A DNA stretch of 64,000 bases from Candidatus Synoicihabitans palmerolidicus. Its GTDB lineage: Bacteria; Verrucomicrobiota; Verrucomicrobiia; Opitutales; Opitutaceae. Below are positions 28,606-38,587 of the stretch, in pieces; positions within the stretch are counted from its first letter, which is position 1, and each line of letters begins with the position of its first letter. A model generated the notes under the pieces. It saw only the letters and a program-made list of their open reading frames with translations, did no database searches and was not told the origin of the DNA. A program made the translations under genes and the position numbers. The stretch is from the NCBI GenBank assembly GCA_020809425.1, contig JAGGDC010000001.1:1625001-1689000 (forward strand). The letters are read 5' to 3'.

Positions 28606-29266
28606 CAGAATGTCGGCAAGCCTTCCCCAAACATCGGCAACGGCACCACCGTCTCAATCGTCTGGTCTCGATAGGTAAAAGTGAGCCGTAACCGCGACGG
28701 AGTTTCCAACTCCCGATCGTCACCGCGCTGCAACTGTTCCTCCGTCTCCCATCGCGAAAACTCCGCGTCATAATAGTCGTAGGCCAGCTTCGTCACCCAT
28801 GGGGACAGCAGCAATTCACGCGGCGGCTCGTCGTCAAAATCCTCCTCCACCGACGACTGCCAATACAAGATCAGGCCCTCCCCGCGCCGCACCTCCAAGG
28901 CACCACCACACGTCGGGCAGTTGGCCGTTCGGGCCACCCCAAAATTCGACTGCCTTCCCTCAACCCAAACGTGATCAGATCCTCGCGTCGTCCAAATTGC
29001 ACTTCCACCTCCGCCGCCTCGGCCGAGGACTGGTCCTTGCCCACCGCCGGGGGCAAGGACGCCACCCGCAACTCTCGCTCCCAAAACCGCGTCAACATGC
29101 GCGCATGCTGGTCAAACAACCACCAATCGCGGTTGCTCCCCCAAAGCTCCGCCATCGAAAATACAAACGTGTTGAGCCCGATCATCACCCTCGCCACCAA
29201 GGCCATCGCCACCATTAGCTCCAACAGGGTAAAGGCTCGCCGCCCTCGCTTGTCCCGACTTCTCAC
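28605..29266 (-). pseudogene. gspJ: GspJ minor pseudopilin, frameshifted
   Basis: Prepilin N-terminus RRAFTLLELMVAMALVARVM with F-T-L-L-E at the cleavage site. The first frame runs to WPERPTARRVVVPW. After a shift near 28905 the second continues LEVRRGEGLILYW to DQTIETVVPLPMFGEGL, ending just before the gspK start (TGATG overlap). Position between gspI and gspK supports GspJ. Confidence 0.65.
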
Positions 29267-29310
29267 GGTTGCCTCCTTTCCCCAAATTCCGCGATCCGCT
29301 CCCTGGACTC

Positions 29311-29716
29311 CTACCGCAACGTTTCCCGTTCGTCATCTTCCGACCACGTCGGTCGCAACATGCGGAACTGCTCTCGCCGCAACTCGTCCTTCCGACCCGA
29401 CCCACCGCGAATCATCACCTCAAAAGTCACATCAAACAAATCCGCAATCTCCGTTGGCGCCACGATCGCTCGCCACATGATCTGTCGACCGTCGACCGTC
29501 TCCAAGTCATCCCCTTCTTCCACTTTCTCCAAATCCGGCTCCCGGAACAGAATCTCCCGGGCAAGACTGCACATCCGCGTCCACTGGCGTCGCTCGCTCC
29601 GCGTGTTCGTACCCCATCAACACGTTGACGTAAGCCCCGCCCAAAACGATCGCCGCCAAAGCAAAAATAGCCAGGGCCGCCAACACTTCCAAGAGCGTGA
29701 AACCGCTTCTCCTCAT
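29311..29716 (-). pseudogene. gspI: GspI minor pseudopilin, frameshifted
   Basis: Starts MRRSGFTLLEVLAALAIFALAAI, a textbook class III prepilin leader. The frame is lost after residue 50 near 29565, and the C-terminal half continues in another frame (ILFREPDLEKVEEGDDLE to WSEDDERETL). It follows gspH at one base and precedes gspJ. Confidence 0.65.
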
Positions 29717-29717
29717 C

Positions 29718-30233
29718 CTAGGAATTGCCCTCCTCCTGTAACATTGGTGCACAGGTCCATGGATCGATTTCAAAAACCACCGGGTGCTTGCCAGGCAACA
29801 CCAGCTGCGCCCTGAAAGGGGTGCAGGTGCCATCCACAAAAAACTTCACGCCTTCGATCGTATCGGTCTCCAGCAGCGTTCCCGCGATCATTATCGAACG
29901 CGCGCCCTTCGCCATCCCTAGAAATTCGAGTTCAAACTCCATTCCCCCCCCCGGCAGGGGACATTCCTTTGTCCCCAACGCCGTCGACGTTTTGAACATG
30001 CGTCCTTGATTGTCGAAACTCAGAAACACCTCCGTCTCATGCTGCAGCGCGTACTTCCGGGCCTCCCCGACCGCACTCCAGAAGACGTCATGAGGAGATT
30101 CCTTACGGTCCAGCAACAACCGCGTCGACCCCACCGTCAGCACCGTCGCGAGCAGGCCGATCAGCCCAATCACCACCATGATTTCGACGAGAGTAAATCC
30201 ATCGGTCGGACGCCCCGGCGCCCCCGACCGCAA
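29718..30233 (-). CDS. gspH: GspH-like minor pseudopilin
   Basis: 171 aa with leader PTDGFTLVEIMVVIGLIGLLATVL (cleavage between G and F, Glu at +5), then a soluble domain with two Cys (TKECPLPGG and DGTCTPFRAQ) and an Asp-Pro-Trp segment near the end. Order G-H-I-J-K identifies it. Full length and without lesions. Confidence 0.7.
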   Translation of the reverse strand: MRSGAPGRPTDGFTLVEIMVVIGLIGLLATVLTVGSTRLLLDRKESPHDVFWSAVGEARKYALQHETEVFLSFDNQGRMFKTSTALGTKECPLPGGGMEFELEFLGMAKGARSIMIAGTLLETDTIEGVKFFVDGTCTPFRAQLVLPGKHPVVFEIDPWTCAPMLQEEGNS

Positions 30234-30272
30234 ACGGCGGTGAATTAGAGTCGTGGACGGCGACGCCGAAGC

Positions 30273-30704
30273 TTATTGCCAGTTGCCAATGTCATCGTCG
30301 GCTCCGGCCGTCTATGTCCGGCCCCTTGGAATACTGGAATACAAGTCGTAACCGGTCTTATTGAGTGTCCCTGGGAAGCGATATTCATAAGGCTGTTGCC
30401 AAGGGTCCATCGGCACCTTGCCGCTGGCCGATTCATAATACGGTCCACGCCACTTGCCATTGGAGCCACCGGCTTGCGGCATTGTGATCAACGCCTCCAG
30501 TCCCTGCGCTGTAGTCGGATAGTTGCCCATATCGATGCGAAATGAGGTCAAAGGCGCGCTTAGTGTCGTCTTCACAAACAAAGCCGCGGTCGAACTCTGT
30601 CCCCACGATAAATCTCCGCCCACATTCTTGACCAATACAGTGACTAAGAGCCCCAGAATGGCGAGAACCACCATGATCTCGAGCAAAGGGAATCCCCGCG
30701 CCAT
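30273..30704 (-). pseudogene. gspG: GspG major pseudopilin, frameshifts near the 3' end
   Basis: Core of the main pseudopilin: RGFPLLEIMVVLAILGLL, RIDMGNYPTTAQGLEALI, WRGPYYESASGKVPMDPW and PYEYRFPG, the calcium-binding C-terminal region. The expected ending ADDDIGNWQ is two small indels away (near 30320-30340), and the current frame ends early at about 30312. At the cleavage site the usual Thr at +2 is Pro (G|FPLLE instead of G|FTLLE), which may affect processing. The true start may lie slightly upstream. Confidence 0.7.
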
Positions 30705-30920
30705 ACGAGCGCGAAGAGAGTTGGAACGACGTTGGGGCGCGATTCGGGAAGTGTCATGACAAACGGGATTAACGACGGAGAAACCAAGATGTCGAGATCG
30801 GGGCGCATCCCCGCTTCTCACAACCCCTGAGACGTCCCCAGCGACCGGAAAGGTTCAAGATCAACCTCCGTCACGTTTTCACGACACCAAACCCTCTGCC
30901 TTCCGCCATTCATCCCACGT

Positions 30921-30995
<75 letters not shown>

Positions 30996-31291
30996 AACTC
31001 AGCGGGTAGCACAGAAACTTCCCCCGCCTGCAGCAAGCGAGAAGTTGCGTGGTCCCGAATAACCGCACTGCGCTTGGGGCTATTGATCCCACGTAATCAG
31101 CCGCCGTCGTTGGCTCACACTGGCGGCGGCCTGATGCCGGTCATCCGAGCAAGTTGCCGCCCATTAGCCCGGTTCCATCCGGAGCAAACATCCCCCGATC
31201 AACGAAGAATCGAGCCTGACGCCTCTCCACTGCCGATCCATTTGGGTGGACCAAACCGAAAAACGACTGAATCCCCTTCCGGGCGACGCCC
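30996..31291. other. Spacer without a recognisable gene
   Basis: Nearly 300 bp between the tRNA and the terminator of the TerB-like gene. A long frame on the plus strand crosses it and continues antisense into the TerB-like gene, but it has no family features and poor composition. Nothing else supported. Confidence 0.4.
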
Positions 31292-31318
31292 AAAAACCGC
31301 CCGGAACCTTCCGGACGG
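31292..31318 (-). terminator. Rho-independent terminator of the TerB-like gene
   Basis: On the minus strand, CCGTCCGGAA-GG-TTCCGGGCGG (one mismatched pair) is followed by TTTTTG. It starts about 30 bp after the TerB-like stop codon. Confidence 0.75.
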
Positions 31319-31349
31319 CTTCAGACGAATTATCAGACTTGAATCGGTC

Positions 31350-31748
31350 CTAGACAAACAGTTTTCGCACCGTCGCCAAGATTGCTTCCTCCGCGTCAGT
31401 TTTCACGCCGTCGCTCGCCATAAGCTCGCGCACCACGCCCAAGGCCGTCTTACGGACCGACTCAGAGTTGATACGTAGCCGGATGCTTTCGAGGAACTCC
31501 CCCCGAAATTCGTCATCCTCTCGGGCGAATCGAGCGTTCGAGATGGACTTGGCTTCGTAGTTGGAAAATCCCGTGTTCGGATCCCCGTTCAGAGTGGTGA
31601 CAAAGGAATCGATCACTTTGCCCTCTGCCACTGCTATATGTCCATCAGCATAGAGGCAGTAGTGCAGGAGATCGACGATGGCTTCACGCTGCGGCTGCGC
31701 AAGTCCGTCGGCAATCGAAGCATCCTTGGATTTGAATAATTTGAATAG
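31350..31748 (-). pseudogene. TerB-like protein, start codon lost to IS3 copy 2
   Basis: About 132 aa: QREAIVDLLHYCLYADGHIAVAEGKVIDSF with acidic residues as in TerB/DjlA-like domains, then ISNARFAREDDEFRGEFLESI and MASDGVKTDAEEAILATVRKL. The frame runs into the IS3 end at 31749 at LFKLFKSKD, so only the first few residues and the promoter are gone. Translation could only start within the IS. TerB-like domains bind metal or membranes; role here unknown. Confidence 0.65.
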
Positions 31749-33076
31749 TGAGGTGGACCCCGTCGGTTGGACAGGTCGGGCGGATTTATAGTTATAGTTT
31801 CTGGTTTTTCTGACCAAAAATAAAAGATAATGGAGGGGTGCCGGGGAGGAAGCGCGGCTTCCTCCCTGCTTGGATAGCCGCCGGCAGGCGGCGGCTTGGT
31901 CGAGTGGTGCGTGGTAGACCTCGGATGGTGTTTGGCGGCCGTGGGCGGAGTGTGGTCATCGGTCGTTGTAGAACAGCAAGTAGGTCTCCAAGTTGGCATG
32001 GGCCTCGACCATCGTCTCATAGCGTTTCAGATAGACTTCCTCGTATTTGACGCTGCGCCACAGGCGTTCGACCAAGACATTGTCCAAGCACCGTCCTTTG
32101 CCGTCCATCGACAGTCGCACGCCGGCGGCCAACAATGGCTGGGTGAACTCGGCGCTGGTAAACTGGCAGCCTTGGTCAGGGTTGAAGATCTCCGGCTTGC
32201 CGTAAATCGCCATCGCGCGCTGCACCGCTCGCAAAAAGACGCATCGCGCGTGTTGGATAGTTCCCATGCGAGCACCATCCGCGAGTGCCAGTCGATCACC
32301 GCACACAGGTAAACGAAGCCACCGCACACCGGGATGTAGATGATATCTGTTGCCCACACTTGATTCGACCTTTCAACCTTCAGCGTTCGCAGCAGATACG
32401 GGTAGATCTGATGAGAGGCCGCTTTCTTCGACAGACTCGATTTTTGATAGATCGCCGTGAGTCCCATTAATCGCATCAATCGTCGCACCCGTTTACGGTT
32501 CACCACGTGTCCTTCGCGTTGCAACCAACGGGTCATTTGGCGGCTACCAAAGAACGGTGACTCGAGGTAGATCGCGTCGATCTGTTTCATCAACGCCAGG
32601 TCTGTTTCCTTCGGTGGCTTCGGGTGGTGGTAGTAGGTTGAGCGTGGCAGCTCCAACAGTTCGTACTCCCGGGCCACACTCAGCTTCGGATGCTCGGTTT
32701 CGATCATGCTGCGGCGCTCCTTACTCCCCACATGCGCCAACTTTTTTTTGAGCCACTCGAGCTCCATCTGCAGCTGCCCGATCCGCGCATACAGTTCCTT
32801 CTCTTTGCGATTCCGCTCGATCTCGTCGCGCACCTGCGCCGAGGGCTTCGCGAAGACCTCCTGCAACCGCTCGGACACCTCCTTCTTCCACTGACTCATT
32901 TGCACCGGATGCACCTCGTGACGCTGCGCGATTACGTGGATCGGCTCGATTCCCTTGAGGACTTCGAGCCCTACTTTCGCTTTGAACTCGGCACTGAAGG
33001 CACGTCGTTGCTTCGACATCTTGGACTCCTTTGGGATTTAATCATCCCTCCTGTCCAACTTCATGGGGCCACCTCA
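31749..33076 (-). mobile_element. IS3-family element, copy 2
   Basis: About 1.33 kb with the same terminal repeats as copy 1 (TGAGGTGG-CCC at both ends followed by TTGGACAGG). Inserted at the 5' end of the TerB-like gene. No clear target duplication. Confidence 0.9.
31884..33019 (-). pseudogene. IS3-family transposase, copy 2 (less decayed)
   Basis: OrfA and OrfB are in one frame from MSKQRRAFSAEFKAKVGLEV through the leucine-zipper region (ARIGQLQMELEWLKKKLA) and LSVAREYELLELPRSTYYHH to the integrase core WATDIIYIPVCGGFVYLC. The frame shifts after DASFCER, at the same place as in copy 1, to reach MAIYGKPEI, the second Asp (NPDQGCQF) and VERLWRSVKYEEVYL. A TGA then interrupts FYNDR-PHSAHGRQ, and the native stop is changed to TGC. 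Confidence 0.85.
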
Positions 33077-33153
33077 GAATCCCCCCCCTCGCGAATAATC
33101 TGCTTCACGCCTACTCAGTTCTCCGTCGGAGGCTTCGGAGGAAACACCTCTGG

Positions 33154-33973
33154 TTAATAACGCGGCATGCAGTCTTCACAAATTCCGTGGGTGAACTCCG
33201 CCCGCGTATGCCGCTCAATGGAAATCTCCACCTGATCCCAGTATCCATCATCACTGCGGATTTTTTTGCAGCCCGCGCAAATCGGAATGATACCACGTAA
33301 TTCTTTGATCTCGCTCAACGCCACTTCCAGCGAAGCCGTTTGATCTTTCAATCGCCGATGGAGCTGAGCAAACCGCCAAATCACCGCCACCAATACGCCT
33401 ATCACTCCGAGGGCCACAGCCAGCGCCAAATACAGCCGGCTCATATCCACCTCGCGATCGGGCGCATAGATCAAATCATCCACCGGCAGACTCTCCCGCA
33501 GCATACCGAGCCGGGTAAACATGTCGGCTATGTGCCGCCAGCGCCCTGGATTAAGGTACCCCAACTCCACCACGTCGGGTAAAATCAGTTTCCGCATTTC
33601 CGCGGCCTCATACCGTAAATGCTCTCGTGACTGCCGGTCGCTATAATGGCTGTAAATCAACTCAACCATCTCCTCCGTGTGCTCCAACGCATAGCGCCAA
33701 CCTCGCAATGACGCCTCCCGAAACCGCGCCACTCGTTCGGGGTTCATCTCCACTTCGTTTCGGGTCGTAAATAATGTATCCCCGTAATAAATCAATGCCC
33801 CACGCCCGTGGCATAAACGTCAAATAGTCACCGCCTTCATTCCCCAACAGAAACAACTCGTCGGTCGAATACGCCGACATCGCCGCCACTTCTCCATTCA
33901 CGAGTGCCGATGGATCGAAGCGATGCGGCACCACCGTGATTTCGTCCCGCGCGATATCTTCCACTTCGAGATA
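33154..33973 (-). pseudogene. NMT1/THI5-type binding domain + membrane helix + Cys motif, truncated and frameshifted
   Basis: First part (from the IS copy B end at 33974): EVEDIARDEITVVPHRFDPS, MSAYSTDELFLL and GGDYLTFMPRA, typical of NMT1/THI5-like solute-binding domains. After a shift near 33800: YGDTLFTTRNEVEMNPERVA and WRYALEHTEEMVELIYSHY. A transmembrane helix (LYLALAVALGVIGVLVAVIW) and a coiled-coil (LKDQTASLEVALSEIKELRG) follow. The end is IPICAGCKKIRSDDGYWDQVE...AEFTHGICEDC, a motif usually found at the end of PAS/kinase-type signalling proteins. It is probably a membrane sensor whose input is a binding-protein domain. The N-terminus was lost with IS copy B. Confidence 0.7.
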
Positions 33974-35794
33974 GAGCGTGTCCCATTTACCCTGATTGTG
34001 GAAGGGGGGCAGGAAAGCCGATTTTTTGAGCGGATTTCCGGCTACCAATGGCGGATGTAGGCGCGCGCAGAGGCAATTTAATGGCTAAATTGCAGTGTCG
34101 CAGCAGTCAGTGCCTGGATCGTTGCCATGAGGGAACCTCCGGCAGCCGGTTTATTGTTCATCGTTGGAGTAGGTTTGGTGGTTTTAGGCGGCTTGGGCCT
34201 GTCTGCGGTGGTCGGCCAGCAGTCGGGCGATGAGCCACCGGTTGTGACCGAGGATGCTCCAGGCTACCGCCAGGTAGCGATTCGTGAAGCCTCTGGCACT
34301 CAATCGCTTGCCTGGGCGTTGCTTGATGATGGCGATGCGGGCTTCCGTCGAAGCCCGACGATGTGGGAGCGCCACGAACTGCGGCTCCTGCATGCGCCGT
34401 TGCAGCAGCTGCGGATCGCGGGGGCAAGTGGCGTCATAAATGTCGGCTTCGGCCAAGCGTTCGCACAGCCGTTTGGTCGAGAAGCCTTGGTCGGTGCTCG
34501 CCGCTTTGATCGGGGTGCTTAGGTCGAACTGATTCTGGCGCTCGAGGCTCTGGTCGAACTGACGCCATTCGGCCGGAGCCATTCCCTGATACAACTGCCA
34601 ATCGGTGATCAACCCCGTCACGTTCTCACTGAGCATGAGGGTGTTGCCAAACTCGACCTCGCCGGACGCCTTGCCCCGGACCACGGTCTGCACGTCGGGT
34701 TCGTAGACGCTGAGGATCTTCTCGGCGTTGGGCACTGGTCGCGCGCCGATGATGCGTTCGTGGGCCTGTTTGATCGCGGCCGGCAGTTGCTCGAGCATGG
34801 CGTCGATGCGCGCAATGATGCGGGTGGCCTGGCGCTCACTGAAGCGGGTCCGGGCGTAGTTGGCGGCGAGGTGGTCGCGGTGGCGGCGGGCGTGCTCGCC
34901 AATGGTGCGCAGCAGGCGTTTCATCTGGCGGAGCACGCCCTTGCGGGCCCGCTTCGCATCGCGGCGCTGTGGCTGTGGGTCATCGCGATGCACCACCGAT
35001 TCATCTGCTTGGCAAAGACTGGCGGCTCGTTCGGCATCCGACCCCGCAACCCCGCTGCACGGATCAGTTTCACCGCCTTAGGGGGTGCGGCTCACGTCAC
35101 GAAAGAGCACCCAGTCGACCGAGAAATGGATGTTGGCCTGCAGGTAGGTCGAGTCCACCACGCACGTATCCATCGGCTGCGCCGCAGCCAGTCCCAGTTC
35201 GCTCGCCCGGTCCGTCTCACCGCACATCTCGATAAAGACTTGGCTCATCGAGCGCACCTGCCCGGCGGTGAAGCATTTGGACGCACGCTCCAGCACGCTT
35301 TCTTTTGGAGACCCCCTTGATGCCGTCGATCCGGCGTGCTCCGCAAAAGTCGGCCAACAGATCGCTGGAGGCGATGCTCAGGAAAAGTTTACGCAAGCTG
35401 ATGTTTCCGCGCATCATGCGCAATACCTGCACCCGCCGCGCCTTGCGCGCGAACTGCAGGTGTCGCGGCAACCCGGCCACGTCGTCGCCCCGCCAGTTTT
35501 CCCGGGCAAAGTCCACGGCCATCGCTTCCAAGTGACTGTTGGCCAGCAACTGGTCGAGCCCCGCCAGTTGATCGCGAAACGCGGCGTAATCTTTGTTGGG
35601 TCCGACCGGAGTCAGGTCTGGACGCAGCCAGGTTTGCAGGGCAACTTCCGGGGCGACGGCTTCGGTAGTATTGTTCACACCAAATTATACACGCCGTTTT
35701 TGTGCCGAAACCAGGAAATCCTCCCGGTTTCTGCCTCTTTATTTTTACGCTACCTCCTCTTCGCCAACCTCTTGCGCTTGTGGGACACGCTCTA
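33974..35794 (-). mobile_element. 1.8-kb IS, copy B
   Basis: Best-preserved termini of the family: AGAGCGTGTCCCA at both ends in inverted orientation, 1821 bp. The sequence at both edges begins with TA, possibly a TA target. It interrupts the sensor-like gene at 33973. Confidence 0.88.
34184..35678 (-). pseudogene. DDE transposase of the 1.8-kb IS, copy B
   Basis: Same protein as copy A: MNNTTEAVAPEVALQTWL start, shared frame change at the GVSKRKR region, VVDSTYLQANIHFSVDWVL (first Asp), then an independent stop after RDVSRTP caused by a small deletion, and the final frame to STDQGFSTKRL and TEARIAIIKQ. More lesions lie near 35000. Not functional as encoded. Confidence 0.8.
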
Positions 35795-35987
35795 CCTGCA
35801 TGACGGATTCCGTTTATTTCCAGATCCACATGCCCTTCAAGCCCTCCCGTCCCCCCCCTCCCGCCAACCGTTAAACGCCCCCACGACCTCCTCGCTCGCC
35901 CTCACGCCTTTTTAACCATATTGGTTAAAAACGCCTTCGAGGAACCCTTGAACTTCGTTCTTCAAACTTCCTTCGTCGCTCAACAGA

Positions 35988-36890
35988 GTGCCGCCGTTTT
36001 TTCGCCACTTTTTATCCGCCGCGCTATTCCTCTCGGCAATCGCCGCGGTCCACGCCGAGGACTCCACGATGTCCGACCTCGCCGCCGCCCAATCCCTTTT
36101 CGAGGCCCGTCGCTACGTCGAAGCCCAGCCTCTCTTCGAAGCCGTGCTCGTCAACGCGCCCGACGACCCCACCGCCTTACTCCATCTTGGCAAACTCGCC
36201 GCCAAACGCCGCGAACGGGAACTTGCCGTCACTTACTTGCAACACGCGCTCGCCATCGTTCCCGACGATACCGAACCCAATTTCGAATACGGCGCTGCCT
36301 GCAGTTTCTGGGCTGGTGAACTTGGTACGTCCTTCAAGGCCCTGCGCCAGGCCCATCGAGGTCGCAAAGCCATGGAGCGAGCGGTGGAACTCGCCCCGGA
36401 TAATCTGGTGTTCCGCCAAGGCTTACGCGAATGTCATGCCTCCGCCCCCGGTATCGCCGGAGGCAGCATGTGCGCAAGGCCTACGCTCAAGCGGACGCCA
36501 TCGCTCGCAGCGACGCGGCCCAGGGCGCATTTGCCCGGGCCAATCTCCATCGTAATGAGGGTGACTACGCCGCCGCCCTCGTCACCCTCTACGTCATTCT
36601 CAAAAACTCCCCCGACAACTACTTCGCCCTTTTCCAATTCGGTCGCTGTGCCGCCGACTCCGGCCTCGCACTGTCCCGCGGACTCACTCACCTGTAGCAC
36701 TGCCTCGAACTCCCCGCTCCCGACAAGGGTGCCCCTCCGGCCCATGTTTGGTGGCAAATCGGCCTAATCCAATTCCGACTAGGCAACATCCCCGCGGCGC
36801 GCCTCGCCATGGAAAAAGCCGTTGCCCTTGCCCCCCCAGGAATCCCGCATCGCCACCGCCCTGGCCAATCTACCTGATCAAGACGCCTGA
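35988..36890 (+). pseudogene. Periplasmic TPR-repeat protein, decayed
   Basis: Signal peptide (RHFLSAALFLSAIAAVHAE) and TPR repeats: AAAQSLFEARRYVEAQPLFEA, DDPTALLHLGKLAAK and AVTYLQHALAIVPDDTEPNF. Two indels lie near 36430-36470. In the next frame come QGAFARANLHRNEGDYAAAL and NSPDNYFALFQFGRCA, then a CAG-to-TAG nonsense after LSRGLTHL (36695). The sequence then continues in frame (HCLELPAPDKG, GLIQFRLGNIPAARLAMEKA), and a C-run indel near 36833 displaces the last 15 residues. It lies upstream of the intact amidohydrolase-transporter operon and probably once belonged to it. Confidence 0.65.
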
Positions 36891-36921
36891 ACGCCGTCCG
36901 TCCCCGCTCTCTTTCGCTTCC

Positions 36922-37812
36922 GTGACGCGTATCCTCGACAGCCACATCCACGCCTACCCTTCCGAGGTCTTCGCCAATCCTCGGGCATGGGGCGAGACTC
37001 ACGGAGAACCATGGTGGACCGAGTCGGTCGCCCCCCTCGACCGCCCGTCCATTCAGGGCTGGGCCGACCTTAATCAACTGCTCCGAGACATGGATCACGC
37101 CGGTATCGAGCAGGTCGTCATGCTCGGCTGGTATTGGCAGCAGCCATCCACCTGCGAGCTTCAAAATCAATGGTTCCTCGAGTGGCACCATCTTCATCCC
37201 GACCGTATCAAAGCGTTTGCTACGGTGCAACCTGCGGCCGGCCCCCGAGGCCTGGACAACGTCCGCCGCTGCCTCGACGCCGGTCTGCTCGGCATCGGTG
37301 AACTGCGGCCTCAAATTCAGGGCTTCTCGCTCGCCGATGATTCGTTCGCCGCACTCGCCCAACTCGCCGCGACCAGAGAGGTCCCCATCAACCTTCACGT
37401 CACGGACCCCACTCTCGATGGTCGCCCCGGCGCCATCGCCACCCCGCTCGCCGACTACGTTTTCGCCGCCCAATCCTTCCCCGATACCACGTTCATCCTC
37501 GCCCACTGGGGTGGAGGCCTCCCCTTTCACGAACTGACTCCACGGGTCGCTCGTGCCCTGCGTAATGTATATTATGATACCGCCGCCTCCCCACTGCTCT
37601 ACCGCATCGAGGTCTTCCGACGTGTCGTCAACCTTATTGGCGCGGACCGCATCCTCTTCGGCTCAGACTATCCCCTCCGGCTTTACCCTCGCACGGAATC
37701 CGCTCCCGGTTTCGAGCGTTTCCTGAACGACATTCGCCACGCTGGCCTTTCCTCCGCTGAATTGGATGCTATCATGGGAGATAATCTCCGCCGCCTCCTT
37801 CGTCTGCCTTGA
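36922..37812 (+). CDS. Amidohydrolase_2-family metal-dependent hydrolase
   Basis: 296 aa TIM-barrel hydrolase or decarboxylase. Motifs: ILDSHIHAYP (HxH metal ligands) at residues 4-13, VPINLHVTDP (His), TFILAHWGGGLPFHEL (His) and ILFGSDYPLR (Asp near the C-terminus). GTG at 36922 is the natural start; the upstream open frame belongs to the TPR remnant. Its stop is one base before the ABC ATPase start, so the four genes here form one operon. The substrate is unknown but is probably what the transporter brings in or a product of it. Intact. Confidence 0.82.
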   Translation: MTRILDSHIHAYPSEVFANPRAWGETHGEPWWTESVAPLDRPSIQGWADLNQLLRDMDHAGIEQVVMLGWYWQQPSTCELQNQWFLEWHHLHPDRIKAFATVQPAAGPRGLDNVRRCLDAGLLGIGELRPQIQGFSLADDSFAALAQLAATREVPINLHVTDPTLDGRPGAIATPLADYVFAAQSFPDTTFILAHWGGGLPFHELTPRVARALRNVYYDTAASPLLYRIEVFRRVVNLIGADRILFGSDYPLRLYPRTESAPGFERFLNDIRHAGLSSAELDAIMGDNLRRLLRLP

Positions 37813-37813
37813 T

Positions 37814-38587
37814 ATGGTTGCCCCGCCCCCTCCCGTCCACTTCAACGCTGTCACCAAACATTTCGGCGACGGCCCCGCCGTGCTGGATGCCATCAACTTC
37901 ACTGCCCGCGAAGGGGACTTTATCGCAGTCATTGGTCCCAGCGGTTGTGGAAAATCCACCTTACTTCGCCTCATCGCGGGCTTGACGACCCCATCCTCCG
38001 GAAGCCTCTCCCTCCAAAGGCAACCCCCCGTCGATGCGGTCGTGGAACTGGCGTTCGTATTCCAGGAACCGACCTTGCTGCCGTGGGCGCGGGTTGCGGC
38101 CAACGTCGCACTTCCGCTCCGCTTGCGTGGGGTTCCCTCCAACGAGTGCGCCGACGCCGTCCACCGCTGCCTTACTCAGGTTCGTCTCGCCGATCGTGCT
38201 GACGCCTTCCCTCGTCAACTCTCCGGAGGCCAACAAATGCGGGTTTCCATTGCTCGAGCCCTGGCCCTCAACCCCAAACTTCTCCTCCTCGACGAACCGT
38301 TCGGCGCTCTCGACGAGATGACACGCAACCACCTCAACGAAGAACTACTGACCCTACGCGAACAGGCCGTATGGACTGCATTCTTCGTCACGCATTCCAT
38401 CTCGGAGGCCGTGTTCCTCGCTAATCGAGTGCTCGTCATGTCCGCGCATCCGGGTCGCATTCAACACGAGGTGACCGTCGACCTGCCCTATCCTCGCACT
38501 GCGGCCACCCGTCAATCCTCCCGGTTTCTCGAACTCACGGCCCAGCTTTCGCAACTCCTGCATGCCGCGGAGACCCCTCCGGCATGA
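37814..38587 (+). CDS. ABC transporter ATP-binding protein, NitT/TauT type (set 1)
   Basis: 257 aa ATPase of the nitrate/taurine/ThiZ class. Walker A GPSGCGKSTLL, Q-loop FVFQEPTLLPW, signature LSGGQQMRVSIARAL, Walker B LLLLDEPFGALDEM and H-loop FFVTHSISEAVF are all present. ATG 37814 follows the amidohydrolase stop directly, and the stop overlaps the permease start (ATGA). Intact. Confidence 0.92.
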   Translation: MVAPPPPVHFNAVTKHFGDGPAVLDAINFTAREGDFIAVIGPSGCGKSTLLRLIAGLTTPSSGSLSLQRQPPVDAVVELAFVFQEPTLLPWARVAANVALPLRLRGVPSNECADAVHRCLTQVRLADRADAFPRQLSGGQQMRVSIARALALNPKLLLLDEPFGALDEMTRNHLNEELLTLREQAVWTAFFVTHSISEAVFLANRVLVMSAHPGRIQHEVTVDLPYPRTAATRQSSRFLELTAQLSQLLHAAETPPA

